Assembly (NCBI GenBank): GCA_963556495.2
Contig: OY747705.1
Location: 31,407,298-31,471,297, forward strand
Reading direction: 5' to 3'
DNA: 64,000 nucleotides
Source of the DNA: Valencia hispanica
Taxonomy: Eukaryota; Chordata; Actinopteri; Cyprinodontiformes; Valenciidae
The translations under genes and the position numbers were made by a program. Below are positions 48,236 to 62,218 of this stretch, in pieces. Position 1 is the first letter of the stretch. The number at the start of each line of letters is the position of its first letter. A model generated the notes under the pieces. The model worked only from the letters and a program-made list of their open reading frames with translations. It was not told the origin of the DNA and ran no database searches.

Positions 48236-48299
48236 CTGTCGCTCAGTCCTACTAAGCCCCGCCCTCCTTAATTACTGTTGCTAACTTGGACAAGCCTCA

Positions 48300-49070
48300 G
48301 CAGCTTACTGCATCTTTACAATCTCTCCTGTGGAACCAGCTCCCAGTTTTAGTCCGTGAGGCAGACACCCTGTCTTCCTTCAAGACCAGGCTTAAAACTT
48401 TCCTTTTTTGATAAAACTTATAATTATAACAGAATTATGTTAGCCAGTTATTGGTTAAGTGGGGGAGGGGTAGTTGCTAACAGCCTAAGCAGGTTGTGGG
48501 GGGGGGGGGACTCTCTTGCTCTGCCTCTCTCATGTCTCATTCTAAAGACTTTGGTCATCCTGAGCTTTCTCTATAGTTATGCTACAATAGGTTTAGACTG
48601 CTGGAGGACAGACGGACCACTTTTCTTTACTCTGCTACTTTTCTCTTGCACTACTCTCCAGTTGCAATTATTTGCTGTTATTTTGACTGTTAACTTTGTT
48701 CTTTCTCAATGTTTTTCTCTCCACTGAAGCTACACCTGGTCTGGTATCCTGCTTAGCTTCAATGCCTTGTTGTAGGGTGGCATCGGCTGGGATGATGCTC
48801 ATAGTGACTGATTGTCCTCTGTGTCCTGTTATCAACTTTTTACTTTCTTTAATATAGAAAGTAGTCTCACATCAGTTCTTTTTGTTCATTTTGTGTTTCT
48901 TATCAAGATGGCCACTCGTACTAAGCCAGGTTCTGCTGGAGGTTTCTTCCTGTTAAAGGGGAGTTTTTCATCTCCACTGTCGCTACATGCTTGCTCAGTA
49001 TGAGGGATTGGTGAGGGATTGCTGTGGTTGGAGTCTGCAATAACAGGGCACGACTGCTAGTAAATAAAAA
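48300..49070 (+). mobile_element. Rex1-like LINE 3' end
   Basis: The ORF end reads LLWNQLPVLVREADTLSSFK, then TRLKTFLF, similar to the C-terminus of fish Rex1/Babar-type (CR1/L2 group) RT. The long 3' UTR ends with 'ggttctgctggaggtttctt', 'cctgttaaaggggagttttt' and 'cgctacatgcttgctcagta', a block widely repeated in fish genomes. A poly-G run lies at 48499-48508. No terminal duplication seen. Confidence 0.66.
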
Positions 49071-49074
49071 ACTT

Positions 49075-49537
49075 ATAAGCTGATTGGAATGTATGAATTA
49101 TTTAATTGAAAGTTTAGACTAATCTATCTAAAAAAACATTATTCCAGAGGTTCTGGTCTTTGTCTATATGCTCTCTGGCCAACTTTCGTCCGGCTGTTGC
49201 CTTTTTTAAGGCTTAAAGGTTTCCTACTCGCAGACTTCCCATGAAAAACTCAAAATGAAACTTGTGCAGCCACTCTCTAATTGTTAAGGTATGCACTTTC
49301 ATATGAACAATTCAGCCTGCTGTAATGATATTTAAGGGTTTTTAGAATCTTCTTTCAACATCTTGTGTCCTGTTTTTCCCCAGTGAACTTGTTTGAACAG
49401 CCAGAAATAAATCATTTTCAACCTTTTTAAATCCCTAACCAGGCTCATAAGCTGATAATCGTCTGAGGGCCTCAGACAGCTCTTTTGATCTCAGCATGGT
49501 GTTTACTCTTGCTTCAACAGTCAGGAGCACACCAAAC
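49075..49537. other. Intronic DNA, no gene
   Basis: Nothing recognised between the LINE tail and the Harbinger element. Confidence 0.4.
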
Positions 49538-49540
49538 TAA

Positions 49541-51239
49541 GGGCACATTCACACCAGCCTCGTTTAGTTAGCATAAAACGAGTGCAAATTTGTGTCTTCC
49601 CTATGGTCAGACCTTTTGGGCCGGTGTGAATATAACCCATCGAACTCTGGTGCGCACCAAACAAGCAAACCAAGACCCAGCTGACGAGGTGGTCTTGGAG
49701 CGGTTCCAAACAAACCCTGGTGCGGAGCAAATCAAGTGTGAAAGCAACCAAACTTTATCCCTCCCAGTAAACAAAAAAAACATACCTTTTTGGTCTCGGC
49801 AGGCACCCATTTTTGTGGCGCATTATGAGAAGTATTTGTTTTGTTTGTTTTTTTATGTGTGTGCTATCTTAACATGTGAATGTTCCCACTGTGACATCAA
49901 TACAATCTATTCATATCATATTCCTATTTATAATGTTATGTTAATTCAACACAATCCATCTATCTGCATCCTATTTTGCACCTCATGTTGCATCAAACGG
50001 TCTCGACACTTAAATGTTTCTGTTAAAATCTGCAGTTGTATCAGAGGTCGCGCTACAATCTTTTGGTTGTCTGTCATTTTGACTGTTGGGGTAAAAACAA
50101 AATCCGGTCATAATGAATTTTTACCTGTCCGTTTTTTAAATAACATATTCAGTATTTTATTTTCATTCATTTTAGTTGATATTAAACAAACTGATAATAG
50201 AATCCACATTGTGCCATCACACATCATGCAGATTAATAAACTACATGTATTATGAACATTTGACTTGATTTGATTAATTTATTTCAAACATGAATAAGTA
50301 ACAAAACAAAGTAAACTTGAGAAAAATCAGAGAAAAAAAATAAGACAAACAAACAAAATAATTGAGAATAGTCTAAACAATATGCAAATGTCTGAAAAGG
50401 AGTAGGGTAAAGCATAAGCTTATTTCACCTGCTGTGGCCTGAACTGCACACCAGCTGCGTAATGGAGGCTGAAGCACCACTTGAGCCATGGTTTCGAAAT
50501 TGGTGAACATTTCTCCAATTGAAGTGTTTAGAATACGGCAAAACTCTCTGAACAAGGGTTTTTTCTGTTTGCTGCAGTGGGAGGAAATCCCCTGGATTCG
50601 CTTTTTTTTGCATCAGTATTCAAACTGTGGCGATTTGTCACCGCCACTCTGTGTCTGGTGTTGTGCCACCTGTGCAGCAACAGATGTGCTCCAAAGCCTC
50701 AGTGACTCTTCATGTGCAGTCAGTGTGCGGATAGCGAGATGCATTGAGTACGATGTCCAGGTCTGAGATGATGTTCAGATGCTCTCACGGCAATCTTTTT
50801 TTGATTGATTTAGTTACCTGTGCTCCGTGCGTAAAGTTGAAAATGTCATTGCGCATTATCACTAAGTGGTCAGGGGTTTGAATACTAATCTGTCATCAAT
50901 ACCCTTTTTTATATTTTTCCGTCACCACTTAAAAAAACAGCTAAATATAGAAAATATTAGATTAATGCGACCCCTGTGTATTAACAATAACGCCAGAAAG
51001 AGCAGCATTCTCCATTGTTTATGTTGAGCTATTTTCACCTGGCTTCCTGGTTTTACCACACTTACATGTTTAATTGTCCAGTAGCTGAAAGACCTTAGCA
51101 GACAAGTGTTTTTGTTGAGAAAGTCTGGTCCTGTTGCATTTACTCACAGTGTGAATAGGAACCGCAGCAAAAAAAAAGAGAACATTTGGTCCAGACCAAA
51201 GCAAGTGAACTAACAGACATTCCTGATGTGAACACACCC
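49541..51239. mobile_element. PIF/Harbinger-type element, non-autonomous
   Basis: The left end is GGGCACATTCACACCAG. The right end, reversed, is GGGTGTGTTCACATCAGG. They are flanked by TAA at 49538-49540 and 51240-51242. The 3-bp TAA target and GGG-start ends fit PIF/Harbinger. The terminal repeat is short and about 75% matched. The 1.7-kb interior has no recognisable nuclease. A 221-codon open frame at 49590-50255 begins inside the terminal region and has no domain. Confidence 0.74.
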
Positions 51240-51323
51240 TAAATGTCTGAGGTTTACAGGCGGGAAAACCTCTTTGAAATTGCTGTGTAATAATGGTATC
51301 ATCATGTGCACCTGATGTGATAC

Positions 51324-51633
51324 TGTCAGGAGTTGCGGTGTGGTGCATGGACCTAAACGCAGACGCCGTGGAAAGGTGCAAGGATGTTTATTAGGTGCTG
51401 GTTGATGGAGGAGGTGATGATGATGACGGCAGGAACAGAGAGACAGGACATCGGACGAGCAGGACGGGTAACAGTAGGACAACACACAATGGAGACAACG
51501 ATTAATGATCCGGCGCTGAGTGAGGGGAAGTGACTGGTTATAAACACTTGAGGAAAGGAGGATCAGGTGTGGATGATTGGAGAGACAGGTGAGGACAATG
51601 ATGAGGAGAGGAAGCAAACAGGGCAGCATGACA
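51324..51633 (-). mobile_element. Solo LTR with 5-bp duplication
   Basis: 310 bp beginning TGTCAGGAG and ending GCATGACA, flanked by GATAC at 51319-51323 and 51634-51638 (5/5). TG...CA ends with a 5-bp duplication define an LTR-retrotransposon LTR. No internal region, primer site or second LTR is nearby, so it is a solo LTR. Minus orientation is inferred from a TATA-like TTTATAACC (minus strand, about 51537-51546) followed by AATAAA (51387-51392). Ty3/gypsy is the likeliest class for this size, but that is a guess. Confidence 0.87.
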
Positions 51634-51638
51634 GATAC

Positions 51639-52922
51639 AACTAATTGCACTTTTAACTATTTTATTTAGGAATAGATGCAAAGTTGTCCTGAATTATACC
51701 TCATGAGAAATCATATTTTAAATACATTTTACATAATTTATTGGAAGTTCTTCTTCTCTTCTATTTCAATTGTCTATTTATATTACTTTTGTCTTGAATA
51801 CTCATATGTCCAGATATGTTTGAAAAACACACAGACTGCATATGGTAAGATAAGAAATAGGGTGACAGCTGCTGTAACATAGCTAAGTTTTAAAACTGCA
51901 TGGTGTCTGTTCAGTATGAAATAAAATTGCTTTGGATGTTAATATGGATCCAAGCAAATCCATAGTGGAACTTCATCGCCCACGTTATAAGAGTAAGTCA
52001 GTGTGGATAGAGGATTTGGTAGAAAAAAAGTGAAATGGACAGTGAAATCCCCTCCTTGCAGCTTCTATTTTTAAAAGCAAGACAATCATAGTTTAATTAC
52101 AGAAAACAGAATTTTACTCCAAATAGAAAAGGATGTTTTATTATAAATATACTGTATGTCACCAGGCAATCATAAAACAAATGTTCACCAACATAATAGA
52201 TAGATGCTATTCTGTGGCACATTTGATCGATCAGACCCAACTCCCTATTTCTATGGAAGAATAAAAAAAATGTCATTGAGAGTACTGTCTCCACCTCAAA
52301 TGTACCTGTACTCACTTATTGTTTTACATTATAGTGACACAATCGATGCTTTATGATGAAAAATGATCCAATGATATCAAGTCTCGGCAAAGGAAAAATA
52401 ATAAGAAGCCTGATATATTGGCTGACTGATTAATCAATCACATACTCTACTACTTTCAATAATAATTGCGGGGTATTCTTCATCACCACAGTCCTTTAAC
52501 AGTGCTGGCAACTACTTCTAAAGCAACACGCTGAATTGATCAACTGAAGAAAGACCTTCAAAATGTCATTTCCCTTTAATTTACAGCCAAGAGTTTCTCC
52601 TGTGGATTAGTGGCATCAATAATATGAATTTAAAGCCTAATTGGAATTTAGCTCAACCTTGTACTTCACGCAATTTAAAATCGATTTCACACTGTGAACA
52701 TATTGGTTGAACAAATTTTCCTTTAAATTTGGTGTCAAGTCACTTTAGAAGCCTATTGTTAAATTCCACATATTTCATTTAAACAAAAACTTATCTTGAC
52801 ATTTCATCAATTGTCATTGTAGCTTAGATTAAACTTGATGCTGCTGTTCCTTTAACAGTTTACTAAAATAGGTTGTAAATGTTGTAAAATGGAACAGCTG
52901 GAAAATACATCATTCTTAACTT
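51639..52922. other. Unique intronic DNA, no gene
   Basis: No repeat end or exon recognised. Confidence 0.45.
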
Positions 52923-53145
52923 GGGCGACCATAGCTCAGTGTGTAGATAAGAGTAGTCATCTTGCAATCAGAAGGTTTTGAGTTCGATTCCAGTTTCCTT
53001 CTGTCACATCTGGATTTGGCACTGGGCAAGGCAATTAACCCTAAGTTACCTACTACTAGGCTGCATATTGATGTATGTATGTGGATGCAAAGCTTTTTGA
53101 GTGGTCAGTATGACTAGAAAAGTGCAATATAAATTCATTAATAAG
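52923..53145 (+). mobile_element. tRNA-derived SINE
   Basis: The head 'gggcgaccatagctcagtg' has an A-box (TAGCTCAGTGTGTAGA). About 45 bp later a B-box-like GAGTTCGATTCC follows, together the internal RNA polymerase III promoter of a tRNA-derived SINE. The body 'cactgggcaaggcaattaac' and tail 'agaaaagtgcaatataaatt' match the common fish V-SINE-type layout ('tgggcaagacacttaaccc', '...aaaagcgctatataaat'). The tRNA part cannot fold into a full cloverleaf with intact stems, so it is not a tRNA gene. Confidence 0.8.
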
Positions 53146-53335
53146 AAACTTTTTCTTACTGACTGACCTTTACTTCAAATGAATGCATGTAAGTAATTAT
53201 ACTGATTCCAAAAATCGTACAGCCTTTTTCTTTCTGATAAGCAAATGAACATTTACAAAATAGTTAAGTTGATACGATGTGTTTTGGTAAGAAAATAAGA
53301 GTAGCTGATTAAGTGTGGCTTTATTTAGCATCAAA

Positions 53336-53352
53336 GGGGGGGGGGGGGGGGG
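53336..53352. repeat. Poly-G homopolymer (17 bp)
   Basis: Uninterrupted run of G. Confidence 0.9.
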
Positions 53353-53570
53353 CAGACTCCTCCCTATGACTGTATGTGTGATAAGACCTTTTTGTATTGT
53401 GAGATTAGCTGAAGTAATTGTGGATCAAGAGTGTCAGTTGAATAATTAGCATTTAAACAATGTGTTATGCCACTGGTATTATAGTGGAAAGTATATAGAG
53501 TATGCGAGTGTGCCAGAAACAGATTCGCCATTATGCCGAGTGACATTTGGTTAGCCACTAATCATTGTCA

Positions 53571-53572
<2 letters not shown>

Positions 53573-53602
<30 letters not shown>
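53573..53602. repeat. (TG)n microsatellite
   Basis: 30 bp of TG repeats; alternating purine-pyrimidine sequence of this kind can adopt Z-DNA. Confidence 0.95.
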
Positions 53603-53604
<2 letters not shown>

Positions 53605-55552
53605 TTTGTGAATCCCGATCTTTGTCTCCCAATTTTCTTCATCCTCTGATGTGTTTAGATATGCATCCAGCCCTGGATGTGTGCTTTTTCCTTCAAATGT
53701 GTGCATGTTGAGGGTGGGTTTATGCACGCTAATGTGTCCTCATCACTGAAATAGCTGATATTAGCTATGGTTAATTAAAATGAGTGAGGACAAAGGTCAG
53801 CCACTCATCTCTCAAGTCTCTCTTCTCTAGAGAGGGAATAGATACAACTTGAGTGGAGAAGTACCTGGCAGCTTTCATTTGGGCCTTTGTAGTGGTCTTT
53901 AAAGGTAAAGCTGCAAGAATAAAACCCACGTTCTTTATGTAAATTGCACCAAATTCTGTATACAAATATACAGCAAAAATGTCAATGTGATCTTTTGGGT
54001 AACAGTTTATGCTAATTCTAGACCCAATTTATTCACTATAAAAACATGATTTCAACACTCTATACAGTGTAATGCTTATTTAGATTTCAAATCAATAGGA
54101 GCTTCAGACTAAAGTTATAAAATTATTGTTACCCCCCAAAAATGTAGAGTTATTCTAAGGGATTTTTATTGTGTTCCACTTGATTTGTCTTTTTGTTTTC
54201 CCAAACCTAATATTTTCAATCCAGTGCTTGTAAATAGCAGGCAGAAACAACTAAAGAGATGCCAAAAAAGGTGCAGAAGCTCACATGGAAACACATATTA
54301 CAGTGTAACTGCTTACAACCTATTTAAAGACTGGGGAATACATTGAACCACAAGGTAAATATTGTTTTAGTTACATGTTTTCTAGGATTTTATTTACTTT
54401 AACAAGTAACTATTTAAGGCAAGTTAAAAGCTGAGCAGCCCAAAACACTGGGGTGTTGTAAGTGAACCTTCCATAAAACATTAAGCTGAAATCAACCAAC
54501 CGTTTAAGCTAACTTGATAAAGGCTGCAAACTAGCTAATTGTTCTGCTAGATGGGAGAATTTGCAGAATTCATTCAATGAGTTTGATTTATTTTTTTTTA
54601 GATATAAGTTAGAATTAAACCACAGCAGATGTTGCCATACACCAGCTTGATCAAAATCAGATTTATGTTCCATGGACTAAAGGGCCAAGTTATAAAATCC
54701 ATACTGTAGTTGTTAGGGCCCTTCTGCGGGGATACTTAGCTACACGGCACAAATATTCTTGAACCAACAAAATTTGGTCTATCATACTTTATTTTTCCAC
54801 AGAAGACCAGGATCCTGACTAGAAAGATTTTGGTTTTTGATACGATTTAATGGAGCCATCAGAATTTTGTGTCTGATTTTTCTTTTTTTAAAGATTCACC
54901 TGCCAATGTCAGCTTTGGATAAATATGATTTCACTTTTAGAACTATTAAGTAATTTGATAACAGAACACAGTAAAATAATCTTATTTTTCTTGACTCTTT
55001 CTCTGAAGTGGTCATTATTTATTTATAATAGGTAACATCATTCTACACTGGAACAGTCACTATAAAGCAGAGTTTAACTTATATTCTCAAACAAAAAAAA
55101 ATTAGTAAATAGTTAACATTTTAAACTGTCTTTAGCATTTCATACTAGAGATTAAAATGGTCACCATTACTTAAACCATACCTTTTTTAGTTCCATCATG
55201 TTGAAAACTCAAAAGGATAAAACAGAGCACTTTGGTTGTACTTTGTTCATCTTTTCTGTTACCTGCTTGAAAGCATTGCTCTCTCTTGCTCTCTAACACC
55301 CTGTATGAACTACAGACATGTAAAAGCGACTGTTTCCTTTTCGTCTTACATTTCTGTTCTTCCTCTAACCTAACTGAGTTTTCTTCACTCAGTAACAACT
55401 TCCGCAGTGCAAAGTGTCGTTTTTAGGGCGTCCTGGTTGTGGTTCTCTACTGTTTACTCTGCTGCTTTCTCTGATTGGAAATAGATCAGATTTTAAAGTT
55501 TCAAGTTGATCAGGACCAATTAAGCTGTAAACCATCTGCTTCTGGACAATAA
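53603..55552. other. Unique intronic DNA, no gene
   Basis: No recognisable element up to the palindrome. Confidence 0.45.
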
Positions 55553-55589
55553 GCCATTGTTTGTGTCTCTTTATATCTAACAGATTTTT

Positions 55590-55643
<54 letters not shown>

Positions 55644-55680
55644 AAAGATCTGTTAGATATAAAGAGACACAAACAATGGC
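55553..55680. repeat. 128-bp spacerless palindrome with an AT core
   Basis: The arms 55553-55616 and 55617-55680 are reverse complements at 63 of 64 positions. The outer 39 bp of each arm are complex sequence (GCCATTGTTTGTGTCTCTTT at the left tip, mirrored at the right tip). The inner 50 bp are AT dinucleotides. The one mismatch is T55586 against G55647. The symmetry ends exactly at 55553/55680. Confidence 0.97.
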
Positions 55681-55681
55681 C

Positions 55682-58679
<2,998 letters not shown>

Positions 58680-59681
58680 CACCCCGGAGATTTTCAGTGA
58701 TGGACCAGCGGAAACAAAATGGAGTCAGCTTGTAGTTAAATAATGCAGCGTGAAGTTCACACAGCGGGTTTGAAGACAAACGTTTGGAAATATTTCTGTT
58801 TTTATATCAGCACCTCACCTGTTACCATCCCGGGTTTGATTAGGAGGAGGATAGGAGGAGAGGCAGTTGTTTCTCCAAACCAGCAAAAAAATGTAGGAAG
58901 GATTCAAACTTCCCCACAGCTCCGAAAGGGCGAAATGAATCTCGAAAGCCATCAATACCTTTATTGCAAAGAATTTATGTCTCTATGCTGTTAACAACCA
59001 AGGCTTTCGTGTTCTGATCCGGACACTGGAGCTCAGGTACAAACTCCCAAAGCGAAAGTATTTTTTGCAGAGAAAGTGGTTTCCTAACTTTACAAACAAG
59101 ACCAAAGCAAAATGTAACGGAGTCACTGAGGAAAGCATGTCGGATTGCTCTGTCATGTGATGCGTGGACTTCAGTTGCAACAGTCATATATCATAGTAAC
59201 CGTGCACCTGATCAGTGGATCGAGCAGCAGCTGGGAGCTGGTTAGTTAAGGACTTGAAACCAGAGAGATGACCGAAAGCCACACTGGAGCAAATCCAGCT
59301 GAACTGTTTCAAAAAGTACCTGATGAGTGGTAGATTTGGTTTTAGTCATGGATAACGCCTCCAACATGGATGTTGCTGCTCAGCTGGAAAACTTTCTGCA
59401 TGTTAAATTCCAGCGCACATAATGAAACATATTTTGGACATATGTTGTTATTTGTGGTTTTACAAAAATAAAAGTCAGAACATACATTTGTTTGGACACT
59501 TCAATTAAGATCAACTGTATGGATTTGAAAGTAGAACGTAAATAGCCATGGAAGAAATTAAGGAAAAAAGCCTAAATGGGGAAAAAAAATCTGTAACAAA
59601 AATAATCGTTTTAAAATCGAATCATACCACCCGGATTGGATCGAATCGAAATCGTGAGGCACCCAAAATGGCACACCCCTA
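58680..59681 (+). mobile_element. hAT (ZBED-type) transposon relic
   Basis: The right edge, reversed, reads TAGGGGTGTGCCATTTTGGG and is followed on the plus strand by ATGTCCAG (possible duplication half, 59682-59689). ATCG/CGAT-rich sub-terminal repeats lie at 59605-59660. Inside are two hAT transposase scraps. The left end and matching duplication were not found, so the start is approximate. Confidence 0.6.
58743..59421 (+). pseudogene. hAT transposase scraps: BED-finger start and catalytic segment
   Basis: Two short pieces of an hAT-family transposase remain in order. At about 58776-58830, TNVWKYFCFYISTSPVTIPG resembles the opening of a BED zinc finger (VWKYFGF). The zinc-binding cysteines expected further on are not seen in frame. 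At about 59349-59421, MDNASNMDVAAQLENFLHVK matches the VTDNASNM catalytic-core block of hAT transposases; the first Asp of the DDE triad in this family lies in or near it. The roughly 500 bp between them do not read as transposase, so most of the gene is deleted. Confidence 0.6.
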
Positions 59682-59689
59682 ATGTCCAG

Positions 59690-60420
59690 TAAGTTAAATA
59701 GTAAGGGAGGTAAAAAGATATTCAAAGTTCACTATTGGAGAACTGCATCAAAGAGGGACATTTTGGAGTTACAAAGAATAATTGGACTTCATTGAACTGT
59801 TATCCAGCTCTTTGGGAGACCTCTAAGGAATTGTTTGTCCAACCATAATATTATAGTAAAATGTGGAGTTTGCAAAATTGGGATTTCAATTGGAACTGTT
59901 TGTTCACAGTATGCTCAATCTTGGACTCGAGTGAGTCGGGTTGAAAAAAAGACTGAATATGAAGGAAACCCGCTCTCATTGTTAGGTATGGTGGAGGATA
60001 TGTGATGCTGTAGGATATTTTCTCTTCCAAGGGCCCTAGGAATCAAATCAAATCAAATCAAATCAAACTTTATTTATAAAGCGCTTTTCATACAAGAAGT
60101 TGCATCACAAAGTGCTTTACAGATTAAAATGACCCCACATAGGAAGTGCATGGTGTCATGGAATACCAGAATATTTGTCAAAGAAGCTGGTGGATTCTGA
60201 GAAAATGTAAAATTTGGGACGATTGAGTTCTTCAGTAAGATTGTATTATAAAACATATGGTCAAATTGGCACAGCAATGGTTTGCGGACAATCTTGATCT
60301 TCCCCCCTAAATTTGAAAGAAAACCTTCTGAGGGCTGAGCTCAAGAGAGCAGACCATAAAAGTAAATCCAGAATTCTGAGCATTGTGAAGAAATTGTGCT
60401 CAGAGGAATGGACAAACCTG
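59690..60420 (+). pseudogene. Tc1/mariner transposase relic split by an L2 tail
   Basis: Plus-strand pieces in order are RDILELQRIIGLH, LFGRPLRNCLSNHN, YGGGYVML and DIFSSKGPRN, an L2 tail, then HGVMEYQNI. These follow the HTH and core layout of a Tc1-type transposase (GGG.VM.W, FSS.G). DIFSSKGPRN before the insertion and HGVMEY after it join naturally when the insert is removed. Stop codons are frequent and no termini were identified. Confidence 0.62.
60043..60139 (-). mobile_element. L2 copy C: 97-bp 3' tail with 6-bp duplication
   Basis: The segment has AATCA units followed by 'actttatttataaagcgctt' and 'tgcatcacaaagtgctttac', identical in type to the 3' terminus of L2 copies A and B. TAGGAA flanks it at 60037-60042 and 60140-60145. 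It is an extremely 5'-truncated insertion, minus orientation. Confidence 0.85.
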
Positions 60421-60533
60421 CTCTGTATGCCACTGTTGTGGAGTTTTTTTTAAAATATCAATAAAGCGATGAGAAAACTGATCCCAAAATCTAACAGTTT
60501 ATTACTGGTTAACCAGGAGAAACATCTCATACT

Positions 60534-60640
60534 CTGCAACTGATTCTTCTTGGAGACCTTCAACATAAACAGCTTTTAGAAGTCTGCAACTTTCACTTCT
60601 GCATTTATTCTTTTCAGTACATCAGTTCCAAATTTTCCAT
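60534..60640 (+). repeat. Direct repeat, unit 1 (partner 61440-61545)
   Basis: 'gagaccttcaacataaacag', 'cttttagaagtctg' and 'cttttcagtacat' recur at 61440-61545 in the same orientation with a few substitutions and small indels. Similarity begins at CTGCAAC and ends at TTTTCCA in both. Confidence 0.88.
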
Positions 60641-60774
60641 CAAACAAGTGTCAGTCTAAATTAGACATGTGGTTACCTATGCACTTCTATACACTCACTT
60701 CCCTTTTTACTTCCCCTTCCCTACTTGCTCAAATCCTGTTCCAAACATTGTATTATCATAATTATTATTATTAT

Positions 60775-61155
60775 ACTTTAATTTAACCAGGAAAATCTCA
60801 TTGAGATTTAAAACCTCTTGTCCAAGGAAGTCCTGGTCAAGAGGCAGCAAAATTCAAGTTGCAACATAAAGACAACCTAAAAAAAACGGATAATAAAAAG
60901 CAATTACAAATTATTGAGACAATCTCCGATGCTCTCAGCATGGCTTTGAATGCATTTAAGAACAATAGCTCTGTCAATTTCCAGTCTTTCTGCATCATGT
61001 TCTGACCAAAAGGAGGTGCATAAGCAAAGGCTTTCTTCCCAAACTCAAAAGGGACAGAGATGAACAGTTGATCTTTTGATCTTAAGGAGTTGGAGTCAAC
61101 CCTTCTCCATGTGATTAAAGTGCAAATGTAAGGAGGCAGTAATCCAAGCATAGTA
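60775..61155 (-). pseudogene. LINE ORF C-terminal relic
   Basis: On the minus strand an open frame starting near 61151 reads RSKDQLFISVPFEFGKKAFA, then YAPPFGQNMMQKDWKLTELL and FLNAFKAML. The pattern GK.AF.Y.AP...N.LQ.D.KL..L..L..FK.ML resembles the C-terminal WN.LP-type block of fish LINEs. The left border 'ttaaccaggaaaatctcatt' followed by 'gagatttaaaacctcttgtc' is a known-looking 3' UTR block of these elements. The clade is not determined. Confidence 0.55.
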
Positions 61156-61159
61156 AATA

Positions 61160-61196
61160 ATTGGTATGTATTTATTTACAATAAATACATACCAAT
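61160..61196. repeat. 37-bp palindrome, 17-bp stem
   Basis: ATTGGTATGTATTTATT (61160-61176) pairs perfectly with AATAAATACATACCAAT (61180-61196) across the loop TAC. It lies at the right edge of the LINE relic. Confidence 0.96.
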
Positions 61197-61439
61197 ATCC
61201 CTACTCTTCTAGTGGCCAATGACGGCCATCCCAGTTGTGAGTACAAATCACAGTGATGCATCAAACCTCAAAGTAGCATGATAAATCGAGTCCACCATTT
61301 GAAGTGAAGAAAAAGAAGCATTCATATGAAAAGATCACTATAATCTAAGACCGCTAAAAAAGTTGCAGTGACATGCTTCTTGGCACTCATTGCACATTCT
61401 TAACTTTGTTCCCCAAAAACAGTTTTGTCATCTCAACCA

Positions 61440-61545
61440 CTGCAACTGATACTTCTCGGAGACCTTCGGCATAAACAGCTTTTAGAAGTCTGACACTTTC
61501 ACTTTTGCATTCTTTCTTTTCAGTACATTAGCTCAAAATTTTCCA
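61440..61545 (+). repeat. Direct repeat, unit 2 (partner 60534-60640)
   Basis: Same orientation as unit 1, about 900 bp away. The LINE relic and the 37-bp palindrome lie between them. Confidence 0.88.
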
Positions 61546-62218
61546 CTACAGCCACAAACTTATGAAATGTTATGAGAGAGTACTAAGTGTTGTCCTATTG
61601 GTAAAAACAGGGTCTTCAAAGTATTGAGAGCAGGGGAATTGATAATAGGGCCACTGTTGAATTATTTAGGTGGGCTCTTCTAACTAAATAAACATGTTCA
61701 AATGAAAGGATGGGTTTTTTGTGTGAGATTATGCTCTCATAATGAAAGATGAACAATTCTAAGGATCTTTCAACATCTTCACCAGAATAATTCTTCTGGG
61801 TGCTGTATATAAAAAGCTCAGTTAGAGGTTAATTTAAGGGTAACGCCACAAAAAGACAGCTTCAGTAGTTTAGCATTAGCTTTTGGCTCATTTTGTTTAG
61901 ATAATGAGAACCTTTGATCATAACTACTGCAACAATGGCCGTAAAACTGACTTTAATCTGTTTTGAAGCAGAAACATGCACGGAGAAGGACAAATGTCTG
62001 AGCAAAGGGCCAGTAAAGAGCAGATCCAAACACCCACTGAGACGCGAGTGCCTTTCCTATGACTGAGAGAAGAGTGTCTCTGCTGGCTGCCAGCCGCTTT
62101 CTCCCCATTAATCACGACCCAGGTTCTAAAGTTTGAACTCTGACCTTTATTGCTGCATCAAGTCCCAGTGACAGATGGAGGCAGAGCTCTGTGTCCTCAC
62201 ATCAAATTATTCAGCTCA

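Noticed and set aside
49590..50255. 221-codon open frame as a gene
   Set aside because: It starts inside the Harbinger terminal repeat, has no recognised domain and lies in AT-rich sequence. It is kept only as a question in the findings.
52923..52995. tRNA gene
   Set aside because: A- and B-box are present, but acceptor and anticodon stems do not pair well, and the sequence continues into a SINE body and tail.
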